A stretch of DNA of 5,913 bases from NCBI GenBank assembly GCA_046484045.1, contig JAWOBZ010000089.1, positions 1 to 5,913 of the forward strand. Reading direction: 5' to 3'. Numbering within the stretch: position 1 is the stretch's first letter; each line of letters starts with the position of its first letter. The notes beneath the pieces were generated by a model, which was not told where the DNA came from, searched no databases, and saw only the letters and a list, made by a program, of their open reading frames with translations. This document shows, one piece after another, positions 1 through 5,260 of the stretch. The position numbers and the translations under genes are program-made. The stretch is from CAZHUM01 sp046484045 (GTDB lineage: Archaea; Thermoplasmatota; Thermoplasmata; Halarchaeoplasmatales; Halarchaeoplasmataceae).

Positions 1-60
1 GACTTCTTCCGGTGGCGCAAATTCCAACAGCCTATAGTACTTCTCCTTGAAATTTTCCAT
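1..60 (-). CDS. N-terminal fragment of an unrecognised protein (3' part outside window)
   Basis: An ATG on the - strand (58-60) opens a frame that runs off the left edge after 20 codons. It starts MENFKEKYYRLLEF and is followed by APPEEV. The visible part is charged and probably helical, with no motif I recognise, so I assign no function. ATG at 60 was chosen because an AT-rich intergenic stretch with TATA-like elements on the - strand lies just upstream (about 81-98). That would place transcription start within a few bases of the ATG, as in a leaderless or nearly leaderless archaeal mRNA. There is no clear SD. The frame stays open further upstream, so a longer start (for example TTG at 72) cannot be excluded. 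The gene is divergent from the hydrogenase peptidase gene and could share its control region. Confidence 0.5.
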   Translation of the reverse strand, partial: MENFKEKYYRLLEFAPPEEV

Positions 61-152
61 CTCAAATGACAAAGATAACTCTATAACAAATATTTTTCTG
101 ATGATTTTTGGCATCAGGAAAAGTTTTATACATGGGTCATATGAAAAAATCG
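61..152. promoter_or_regulatory. Divergent promoter region between the left-edge gene and hycI
   Basis: AT-rich spacer between two outward-facing genes. For the + strand, TTTTATA at 124-130 is preceded by the purine-rich AGGAAAA (116-122), which resembles a TFB recognition element (BRE) plus TATA box. Its centre is about 26 bases before the ATG at 153. For the - strand, CTATAAC (81-87) and AATATTT (about 90-96) are TATA-like elements at a suitable distance from the ATG at 60. Neither gene has a convincing SD, which fits leaderless transcripts. Assignment rests on spacing and base composition only. Confidence 0.5.
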
Positions 153-608
153 ATGAAACGAGTACTGCTCCTGGGCGTAGGCAACGACATACGTGGTGAC
201 GACGCTATCGGAGAACTTATCGCCAGAGAATTCGAAAAAGAGGGTTGGGAAACCATAGACTGCGGTACGGTTCCAGAGAACGTTATCCCACATGTCGAGG
301 AGGACACATACGATACGGTGATAATTGTAGATGCCGCTCACTTAAAACTTGAACCCGGTGAAATAAGGATCGTACCAAGAGATAGATTAGGCGTCTTCAC
401 CATGAGCACGCACGCCATGCCGCTCTCGCTTGTGATGGAGTTCCTGGATAGACGTGTTGGGGAGGTTATTCTCATCGGTATCCAGCCCAAAGATATGAGT
501 TTAAAAGAGGGGATGACCGAGGAGTTGACAGATGCAAAAGATCGTCTGATGGATATCCTGTATGAAGAGAAGTGGGATCAAATCCCGGTTTTAGAGAAGG
601 AAGAGTGA
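153..608 (+). CDS. hycI: NiFe-hydrogenase maturation peptidase, HycI/M52 type
   Basis: Peptidase family M52 endopeptidases remove the C-terminal extension of the NiFe-hydrogenase large subunit after nickel insertion, the last step of active-site assembly in the cytoplasm. The 151-residue product has the family signature GVGNDIRGDDAIG at residues 8-20, then VDAA at 59-62 and STHAMPL at 85-91. These supply Asp16, Asp60 and His87, matching the nickel-sensing acidic residue, Asp and His described for E. coli HycI/HybD. The GIQP motif follows further on. PGEIRIV and STHAMPL favour the HycI (group 3/4 hydrogenase) subfamily over HyaD/HybD. ATG 153 is preferred because a TATA-like box at 124-130 would start transcription near 153. 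ATG 141 and TTG 108 are in frame, but ATG 141 would lie before that start and TTG 108 lies upstream of the TATA box itself. No hydrogenase structural gene is in view, so the substrate is encoded elsewhere. Confidence 0.9.
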   Translation: MKRVLLLGVGNDIRGDDAIGELIAREFEKEGWETIDCGTVPENVIPHVEEDTYDTVIIVDAAHLKLEPGEIRIVPRDRLGVFTMSTHAMPLSLVMEFLDRRVGEVILIGIQPKDMSLKEGMTEELTDAKDRLMDILYEEKWDQIPVLEKEE

Positions 609-655
609 CCAAAACCATTCAACCCTCGATTTAGCGTCCATTAAAAGCGACAATC

Positions 656-663
656 TTAAATAT
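656..663 (+). promoter_or_regulatory. TATA-like box for the zinc-ribbon/aEF-1beta transcript
   Basis: TTAAATAT at 656-663 is centred about 32 bases before the ATG at 692. This predicts transcription start about 5 bases before the start codon, so the mRNA would be leaderless or have a very short leader. No SD precedes ATG 692, which agrees with this. The 83-base spacer after hycI (609-691) shows nothing else I can support. Confidence 0.4.
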
Positions 664-691
664 CTATTGCTTTCTCGAAAAGTCGATTACG

Positions 692-859
692 ATGAAAAAA
701 GATTTCAACTGTACATCATGCGGTATAACCTTGGTAGGACTGAAAAATACGGTTTTCAAATGCCCAGAATGCGGTGAAGAGACCATAGGAAGATGTAAAA
801 AGTGCCGTGACCAAGGAGAGACTTACGAGTGCCCAGAATGCGGTTTCAGGGGGCCCTGA
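692..859 (+). CDS. Small four-CxxC zinc-ribbon protein (HVO_2753-like family)
   Basis: This 55-residue protein contains four CxxC knuckles: C7-C10, C24-C27, C35-C38 and C47-C50. Several have the CPECG or CxxCG form typical of archaeal zinc ribbons, so two zinc ions are expected. It matches the short archaeal zinc-ribbon family often annotated as DUF1610 or RNA-binding zinc protein. A Haloferax volcanii member, HVO_2753, has been characterised structurally and linked to swarming and biofilm formation. The biochemical role is not settled; nucleic-acid binding or assisting translation is an inference from its neighbour. The aEF-1beta start lies one base after its stop (TGA-G-ATG), indicating co-transcription and probably coupled translation. 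The start is fixed by the first ATG, just downstream of a TATA-like element. The length is normal for this family. Confidence 0.85.
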   Translation: MKKDFNCTSCGITLVGLKNTVFKCPECGEETIGRCKKCRDQGETYECPECGFRGP

Positions 860-860
860 G

Positions 861-1127
861 ATGGGAGACGTGATGCTCGTTTACAGGATCATGCCCGAGG
901 ACCCCGAAGCTGACCTAGAAGCCATAAAGGCGGAAGTAGAGAGTATCGCCGAAGAGTACGGCACATACAGAGGTTCTTCACAGGAAAAGATAGCATTCGG
1001 ACTCATGGCGGTTATCTCGACCGTAGTGATCCCCGATGAAGGCGGTATCGTGGATGAGATGGAAGAGAAATTGAAGAACATAGAAGGTATCCAGAGTGCT
1101 GAAGCCATCGATATCACTCTAGTCTAA
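861..1127 (+). CDS. ef1b: Archaeal translation elongation factor 1-beta (aEF-1beta)
   Basis: The product is the guanine-nucleotide exchange factor that reloads EF-1alpha with GTP during translation elongation in the cytoplasm. From ATG 861 it is 88 residues, the usual length for archaeal aEF-1beta, which is only the C-terminal exchange domain of the eukaryotic factor. Visible family features are an N-terminal strand (MLVYRIMPEDPEADL), the central EKIAFGLMAVIS segment, and the C-terminal EGGIVDEMEEKL...IEGIQSAEA stretch, consistent with its ferredoxin-like fold. A longer in-frame start at GTG 807 lies inside the zinc-ribbon gene and encodes an 18-residue tail without family similarity, so 861 is preferred. 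A G-rich run at 849-854 could serve as ribosome binding site, and translation is probably coupled to the upstream stop at 857-859. Confidence 0.93.
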   Translation: MGDVMLVYRIMPEDPEADLEAIKAEVESIAEEYGTYRGSSQEKIAFGLMAVISTVVIPDEGGIVDEMEEKLKNIEGIQSAEAIDITLV

Positions 1128-1180
1128 ATTTTGCTAATAATTGCAAAGTCTTTATACTCTTTTCGAGAGCGCCAATATGG

Positions 1181-1237
1181 TTATCAATTGTTAAGTTAGA
1201 TGATTATCTTTTTAAGTGAGTATAATCAATTGTTAAG
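1181..1237 (+). repeat. Three phased TTnTTAAG boxes, 21-bp period; outer two share ATCAATTGTTAAG
   Basis: The 13-mer ATCAATTGTTAAG occurs exactly at 1183-1195 and 1225-1237. Midway between them, TTTTTAAG (1209-1216) matches the end of that motif. The three TTnTTAAG boxes start at 1188, 1209 and 1230, so the spacing is exactly 21 bp, about two DNA turns. The first copy is also a near-palindrome, TTATCAATTGTTAA (1181-1194), with a perfect CAATTG core and one mismatched symmetric pair. The middle box may itself be a TATA element, with the two 13-mers flanking it. This is what operator sites for a dimeric regulator would look like, but the regulator is unknown. Confidence 0.6.
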
Positions 1238-1280
1238 CAAAATGGTATATAGTGTATCAATTTAATTAATTCACAACCGA

Positions 1281-1298
1281 GCTTGGTAAGATCCAAGC
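1281..1298 (+). promoter_or_regulatory. Small hairpin in the oxidoreductase mRNA leader
   Basis: GCTTGG (1281-1286) and CCAAGC (1293-1298) form a perfect 6-bp stem with a TAAGAT loop, ending 11 bases before the SD. It is not followed by a T-run, so it does not look like a terminator. It may affect mRNA stability or initiation. A stem this short can also arise by chance. Confidence 0.3.
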
Positions 1299-1309
1299 CA
1301 TAAGATGAT

Positions 1310-1314
1310 AGGAG
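1310..1314 (+). promoter_or_regulatory. Shine-Dalgarno sequence deciding the oxidoreductase start
   Basis: AGGAG at 1310-1314 lies 8 bases before ATG 1323. The other in-frame ATG at 1305 would place this SD inside the coding region and has no SD of its own. ATG 1323 also begins directly before the dinucleotide-binding fold (MKEADVVIIGG). Confidence 0.7.
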
Positions 1315-1322
1315 ATATTAAG

Positions 1323-2654
1323 ATGAAAGAAGCAGATGTGGTAATAATAGGCGGCAGTGCAGCCGGCATACCCGCAGGTATAACTGCGAGAAGACACTAT
1401 CCAGATAAGAGTATTACATTGATCAGAAAAGAGGAAAAAGTGTTGATACCGTGCGGCATACCCTACATATTTGGAACGGTCGAAAAGCCGGAGAACAACT
1501 TGATACCAGACGGTGTACTCGATGCGAACGATATAGACCTGATGATCGATGAAGCGGAGAACATCGATAGAGATGATAAAAAGGTCATGCTGAAGAGTGG
1601 TGAGGAAGTCGGATATGATAAATTGGTGCTCGCCACCGGGGCGAATCCGATCATGCCTCCCATACCCGGATTGGACAAAAAGAACGTTTTCTCAGTTGTG
1701 AAAGACGTGGATTACATGCACTCCATGTTGGACGCTATGGAGGACGCTGAAGATGTTGTGATCTTAGGCGGGGGCTTCATAGGCGTCGAATTCGCCGATG
1801 AGTGCAACAAAAGGGGCTTGAACGTTACAGTGGTTGAGATGCTGCCTCACTGCTTGATGCTCGCCTTCGTTGAAGACTTCTGCATCGATGCGGAGAAGAA
1901 ATTGGAGGAGAGAGGAGTCAAGGTGATCACTGGAACAAAACTTGAAGAGGTCCTCGGTGATGAAAAAGTCGAGAAGGTCAAGTTATCGGATGGTCGTGAA
2001 TTGAAGGCCGACGTCCTGGTCGTCGGGATCGGTGTCACACCGAATGCCGAACTCGGTAAGAAAGCCGGTTTGGACACCGACAAGGGTGGATTGATAGTCG
2101 ACAAAAACATGAGGACTTCCGACAAAGATATCTTCGCATGTGGAGACTGCACGAGCAAGAGATCGTTCTTCACCGGTAAACCGTGTGGGGTCAAATTAGC
2201 TTCTGTAGCTACTATGGAATCTCGAATAGTAGGGGCAAATCTATTCGGCACAAAGCGCGAAAGTCCGGGTGTTGTCAGTGCTTTCTCAACAGCTATAGGT
2301 GATCTTACAATCGCGATGGCGGGTTTGAACGAGAAACAGGCAACGGAAGAAGGTTTCGAAGTGGCCGTAGGTGAATTCGAGAAGATGAACAGACATCCGG
2401 GCGGGATGCCGGGCGGACAACCCATGAGGGTTCAATTGATATTCAATAAGAAGAACAACGTGTTGATAGGCGGACAGGTACGTGGAGATCCCAGTGCAGG
2501 GGAACTGGTCAACGTTATTAGCGCATGCATACAGAAGAAGATGACCGCCGATGATATCGCTACGTTCCAGATGGCTACTCATCCCGCAGTGACCGCATCT
2601 CCGATAGCTTATCCTATAGTAAATGCTGCCGAGATGGCCATCAAAAAGATGTAG
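1323..2654 (+). CDS. FAD/NAD(P)-dependent oxidoreductase, NADH oxidase/CoA-disulfide reductase group
   Basis: A cytoplasmic flavoenzyme of the pyridine nucleotide-disulfide oxidoreductase family, 443 residues, full length. The N-terminal FAD site is VVIIGGSAAG (residues 6-15) and the active-site motif PCGIPY gives Cys44. The second Rossmann motif, VVILGGGFIGVE (145-156), ends its second strand with Glu172, which suggests a preference for NADH over NADPH. The second FAD motif is TSDKDIFACGDC (265-276), and a dimerisation domain spans roughly 315-443. A single redox Cys in CGIPY is characteristic of NADH oxidase, CoA-disulfide reductase and archaeal NAD(P)H-sulfur oxidoreductase enzymes, and sequence alone does not decide among them. 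Where the Pyrococcus-type enzyme has a YYPGG segment, this protein has RHPGGMPGG (His358). Several additional cysteines occur (161, 177, 187, 273, 276, 288). It stands alone behind its own promoter and converges on the rnf operon. Confidence 0.88.
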   Translation: MKEADVVIIGGSAAGIPAGITARRHYPDKSITLIRKEEKVLIPCGIPYIFGTVEKPENNLIPDGVLDANDIDLMIDEAENIDRDDKKVMLKSGEEVGYDKLVLATGANPIMPPIPGLDKKNVFSVVKDVDYMHSMLDAMEDAEDVVILGGGFIGVEFADECNKRGLNVTVVEMLPHCLMLAFVEDFCIDAEKKLEERGVKVITGTKLEEVLGDEKVEKVKLSDGRELKADVLVVGIGVTPNAELGKKAGLDTDKGGLIVDKNMRTSDKDIFACGDCTSKRSFFTGKPCGVKLASVATMESRIVGANLFGTKRESPGVVSAFSTAIGDLTIAMAGLNEKQATEEGFEVAVGEFEKMNRHPGGMPGGQPMRVQLIFNKKNNVLIGGQVRGDPSAGELVNVISACIQKKMTADDIATFQMATHPAVTASPIAYPIVNAAEMAIKKM

Positions 2655-2680
2655 ATAATAAAAAATCTACTTGTTCTTTT
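2651..2680. terminator. Palindrome between convergent genes, probable bidirectional terminator
   Basis: GTAGAT (2651-2656) and ATCTAC (2665-2670) form a perfect 6-bp inverted repeat around an A-rich loop. It contains both stop codons: TAG 2652-2654 for the + strand oxidoreductase and TAG (CTA at 2667-2669) for rnfB. T-rich tracts needed for archaeal termination follow in each direction: TTGTTCTTTT (2671-2680) on +, and on - the T6 from the loop plus the T5 opposite 2643-2647. The two coding regions are only 12 bases apart. Confidence 0.55.
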
Positions 2681-3500
2681 CAACGTCTCTGGGGATGATA
2701 ATATCCCTGGGACATTTTTCTATCGAATCAGGTGCAGGTAGACATTTCTCTGGATCGAAGTAAGGTAGGTCTTTCTCTTCGTCCCACTGTACTTCATCTT
2801 CTTCTGCAAATTTTACACACAATCTGCAGTGTATACATCCCGTGTCACACCGTTCTCTGCCTGGGATATCCTTTTTGGAAAGGTAATTGCACCCAAGATA
2901 CTGTGGCATCTCAGCCGGTATCAGCTCGATCAGGTCGTTTGGACATTCGTCGACACAAAGTCCGCAGCCTATGCATTTCTCTGGATCGATCTCTGCCACC
3001 CCCTTTTCTTTGTTTATCGAGATGGCATCGACCGGGCAGACCTTAACGCAGTCCCCGAGACCGAGGCAGCCATAGGGGCACCTTTTGAATCCCGCTGACA
3101 ACTGCATAGCGGATTTGCAGGTTTCTACGCCGTCATAATCATAGATGGTATCGGATTCACCTACACAGTGTACAACCGCGACTTTTTTCTCCCCCCCGCT
3201 CAAATCTACGCCGAGATAATCACCTAATTTCTCCAGTGCTTCTTCGTCGTTCATCAGAGTCATACACGGTGTCGTTTTCAATGTGCTAGCATCCCTGGCC
3301 ACTTCTTTCGCATAGGCGAAACATCCTGGATGACCGCAGGCGCCGCAGTCCATACCTGGAAGGTATTTGTGTATCTCTTCCGCTTCCTGTAATGTTTCAT
3401 CCTCCTCCGGCAGAAACCGATTAGCTAGATATATCGCTATCCCGCAGCCGAGGCCGACCGCCGTCAGCGAGATGATTATTATCAACAACTGAGGGTCCAT
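2667..3500 (-). CDS. rnfB: Rnf complex subunit B, iron-sulfur protein
   Basis: RnfB is the membrane-anchored Fe-S subunit that passes electrons between ferredoxin and the rest of the Rnf pump. The 277-residue protein has an N-terminal membrane helix (about 4-27). It then has the four-Cys domain DCGACGHPGC with C52, C55, C60 and C79, and the RnfB-specific segment CPYGCLGLGDCVKVCP (C141, C145, C151, C155). A classical CIGCGLCVDECP motif follows (C176, C179, C182, C186). The C-terminal ferredoxin-like domain is degenerate: motif one keeps C222, C225 and C228 but has Ala232 for the fourth Cys, while motif two reads CLPAPDSIEKCP, with Ala256 and Ser259 for the second and third Cys. It is the last gene of the operon. 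Its ATG follows the rnfA stop directly (TAGATG), with GGAGG (3511-3515) 10 bases upstream inside the end of rnfA. Confidence 0.95.
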   Translation of the reverse strand: MDPQLLIIIISLTAVGLGCGIAIYLANRFLPEEDETLQEAEEIHKYLPGMDCGACGHPGCFAYAKEVARDASTLKTTPCMTLMNDEEALEKLGDYLGVDLSGGEKKVAVVHCVGESDTIYDYDGVETCKSAMQLSAGFKRCPYGCLGLGDCVKVCPVDAISINKEKGVAEIDPEKCIGCGLCVDECPNDLIELIPAEMPQYLGCNYLSKKDIPGRERCDTGCIHCRLCVKFAEEDEVQWDEEKDLPYFDPEKCLPAPDSIEKCPRDIIIPRDVEKNK

Positions 3501-4076
3501 CTAGACCATGCCTCCAAAAGCGATGAACGCTATTCCGAGCATCATAGCCACCAAGAACGCCACCGGGATGCCTTCAAAGGATTCCGGCACATCGGCTATA
3601 TCCAATCTCTCTCGGATGCCTGACATGATGGCTAAGACCAACGTGAAACCGGTTCCGGCACCCAGAGCACTCACTAATGTCTCGATAAATGTGAAACCGC
3701 TGCGGGCGTTGATGAACGTAACACCAAGCACTGCACAGTTGGTCGTGATAAGCGGTAGATAGATCCCCAAGGCGTTGTACAGCTCGAGGTTGGTCCTTCG
3801 TATAGTCAATTCTATTATCTGTACCAAGGAGGCGATAACGAGTATGAATATCACGGTGGACATGTACTCGACACCGAACGGTATGAGTATCTGGAAGAAA
3901 AGGATCCATGTTACCGCGGAAGCCGCCGTCATGACCAGGATCACTGCCATGCCCATGCTGACCGCGCTGGAGAGTTTCTTGGATACTCCAAAGAAGGGAC
4001 ACAGCCCGAGGAATTTTGTGAGTACGAAATTGTTGATCAGGGCCATCCCGATGAATAAGGCGAACAGGTTATTCAT
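3501..4076 (-). CDS. rnfA: Rnf complex subunit A, membrane protein
   Basis: RnfA is a six-helix membrane subunit that, with its homologue RnfE, forms the antiparallel core of the pump. In Nqr/Rnf structures this pair holds an iron-sulfur cluster within the membrane. The 191-residue sequence is full length and shows the diagnostic NNFVLTKFLGLCPFFGVSKK (15-34, Cys26), GIYLPLITTNCAVLG (104-118, Cys114) and IRERLDIADVPESF near the C-terminus. It resembles E. coli RsxA closely over its whole length. The two cysteines are the expected cluster ligands. The start ATG lies within the last codons of rnfE (8-base overlap), preceded by GGTGAT (4082-4087 on the complement) about 5 bases upstream. The rnfA stop abuts the rnfB ATG without a gap, so translation of A and B is probably coupled. 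Confidence 0.96.
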   Translation of the reverse strand: MNNLFALFIGMALINNFVLTKFLGLCPFFGVSKKLSSAVSMGMAVILVMTAASAVTWILFFQILIPFGVEYMSTVIFILVIASLVQIIELTIRRTNLELYNALGIYLPLITTNCAVLGVTFINARSGFTFIETLVSALGAGTGFTLVLAIMSGIRERLDIADVPESFEGIPVAFLVAMMLGIAFIAFGGMV

Positions 4077-4683
4077 TGGATATCACCCCAGCATATCTTA
4101 AGGTGGCAAGTAAAACTCCGATCACCATGAACGCACCCATGGGGAGGATGAATATGGACATGGGGTTATCCGCTAGACCGGGCATCGTAACTATTTCGAA
4201 TCCGATGATAGACAATTTACCCGTTCCCAGTAGTTGTCTAAAGAATGAGATTATAACGATCGCTATTCCAAATCCAACAACCATACCCAAGGCATCAGCC
4301 ACGGAATCTTTTAGTTTGTTCTTGGAAGCAAAAGCTTCTGCACGCCCCAAGATGATACAGTTAACGACGATAAGGGGGATGTAGATGCCGAGTGATTTAC
4401 TCAACTCCGGTGAGAAGGCCTGGATAGTGAGGTCGACGATTGTGACAAGTGTTGCAATAACCACTATGAAAACTGGAATCCTGACCCTATCCGGTATGAA
4501 ATTTCTTATGAGTGAAACGATTATGTTTGCGCATAGAAGTACGAATAAGACCGCGGCCGTCATCCCCAACCCGTTATCAATAGAGGTACTGACCGCCAAT
4601 GTTGGACACAAACCCAGCAACAGAACAAGTACGGGGTTGGAATCTATTATACCTTTCTTAAAATTTTCAAATGTATTGGACAT
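4069..4683 (-). CDS. rnfE: Rnf complex subunit E, membrane protein
   Basis: RnfE is the homologue and partner of RnfA in the membrane core of the Rnf pump. The 204-residue protein has about six hydrophobic segments and the conserved NPVLVLLLGLCPTLAVS (16-32, Cys26) and GIYIPLIVVNCIILGRAEAF (99-118, Cys109). These two cysteines are the expected iron-sulfur ligands contributed from this half. GRAEAFA after the second Cys separates RnfE from RnfA, which has GVTFINA at that place. The length is slightly below that of many bacterial RnfE proteins, but both ends look complete. The ATG lies one base after the rnfG stop, with AGGAGG (complement of 4693-4698) 9 bases upstream inside the end of rnfG. 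Its own 3' end overlaps rnfA by 8 bases. Confidence 0.96.
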   Translation of the reverse strand: MSNTFENFKKGIIDSNPVLVLLLGLCPTLAVSTSIDNGLGMTAAVLFVLLCANIIVSLIRNFIPDRVRIPVFIVVIATLVTIVDLTIQAFSPELSKSLGIYIPLIVVNCIILGRAEAFASKNKLKDSVADALGMVVGFGIAIVIISFFRQLLGTGKLSIIGFEIVTMPGLADNPMSIFILPMGAFMVIGVLLATLRYAGVISNE

Positions 4684-4684
4684 A

Positions 4685-5260
4685 TCAATCCGCCTCCTGG
4701 CTTTCTCTTATCTGTTCCGCTTTTTCCAGGGCTGATTGATGCACTTCATCAACTACCGCTGATGAACTGATCGTCGCTCCGGAGATGGCATCTATCTCTC
4801 CGCCGTTTTCAGCTAAACTCACGTCGTTGGCATTGACCCCTTCGAACTGATCCAGGAAGGACTCCTGTTCTATCTTGGCACCCAAGCCGGGCGTCTCTTG
4901 ATGTGAGATGATGGAGATTCCGCGTATGACCGTGTTGTTGGTCGTTAGACCTGTATCTTCGAGAGCAACCAACATCTCGATGGCGCCGCCGTAGCCACTA
5001 CCTTCAGTCCGATAGGCATAACCGATAACCACTTCATCCTCCCCGTAGATCGTGTAGAATTCGTAATCATCGTTGTACTCGTAATTCTGCATCTCTGGAA
5101 ACTGTTCGCTCAACATCTCGCGTATCGCTTCCTCTTTTGCTTCCTTTATCCTCTCCTCAGTAACTGAGTTTGTCAGGGACAACCCGACGACTGAGATGCA
5201 TACGACGATAGTCAAGAACAGTATGGGGAATATATCCGTCATGAAGTCTTCTTTTTTCAT
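4685..5260 (-). CDS. rnfG: Rnf complex subunit G, covalent-FMN electron carrier
   Basis: RnfG carries a covalently bound FMN on the outer face of the membrane and relays electrons within the Rnf complex. The 191-residue product has one N-terminal membrane anchor (about 10-30), a charged linker (33-60) and an FMN-binding domain. This contains SHQETPGLGAKI (119-130) and DAISGATISSSAV (157-169). Thr163 in SGAT is the expected site of phosphoester attachment to FMN by an ApbE-type flavin transferase, which is not encoded in this window. The ATG overlaps the rnfD stop as ATGA (5257-5260), and the purine-rich codons of the rnfD acidic tail provide its GGAGG ribosome binding site. A second ATG at codon 7 is possible but less well placed. 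Confidence 0.95.
   Translation of the reverse strand: MKKEDFMTDIFPILFLTIVVCISVVGLSLTNSVTEERIKEAKEEAIREMLSEQFPEMQNYEYNDDYEFYTIYGEDEVVIGYAYRTEGSGYGGAIEMLVALEDTGLTTNNTVIRGISIISHQETPGLGAKIEQESFLDQFEGVNANDVSLAENGGEIDAISGATISSSAVVDEVHQSALEKAEQIRESQEAD

Larger units (their letters stand above)
1128..1322. promoter_or_regulatory. Intergenic control region upstream of the FAD oxidoreductase
   Basis: A 195-base AT-rich spacer between aEF-1beta and the oxidoreductase. The first part (about 1125-1165) is T-rich (TTTTG, CTTTATACTCTTTT), which could end transcription of the aEF-1beta unit. It then carries three phased TTnTTAAG boxes (1188-1237) and possible TATA elements at 1209-1215 (TTTTTAA) and 1246-1252 (TATATAG). 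The latter predicts a start near 1275 and a leader of about 48 bases. A 6-bp hairpin (1281-1298) and an SD (1310-1314) follow. No small ORF or RNA gene is recognisable here. Confidence 0.6.

Noticed and set aside
807..860. GTG start extending aEF-1beta by 18 residues
   Set aside because: It lies inside the zinc-ribbon gene in another frame, adds residues without family similarity, and the ATG at 861 gives the normal 88-residue length.
1188..1237. TTGTTAA resembles half of the clostridial Rex operator (TTGTTAA-N4-TTAACAA)
   Set aside because: The second half-site is missing after both copies, and Rex is a bacterial regulator. Only the direct-repeat array is supported.
1181..1240. Possible SurR sites (GTTnnnAAC), attractive because SurR controls sulfur reductase and hydrogenase genes in Thermococcales
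   Set aside because: No GTTnnnAAC sequence with the right spacing is present in the region.
1847..2425. 192-codon open frame on the - strand within the oxidoreductase gene
   Set aside because: It is antisense to a well-conserved flavoenzyme and has no recognisable motif or promoter. It is best explained as a shadow frame.
3189..3206. Homopolymer G7 plus A-rich run in rnfB as a possible programmed frameshift or sequencing indel
   Set aside because: The frame is intact across the run and both flanking domains are read in the same frame at the expected spacing, so nothing requires a frameshift.
3574..4002. 142-codon - strand frame inside rnfA
   Set aside because: It is a +1 shadow of rnfA on the same strand, low in membrane character and without domain similarity.
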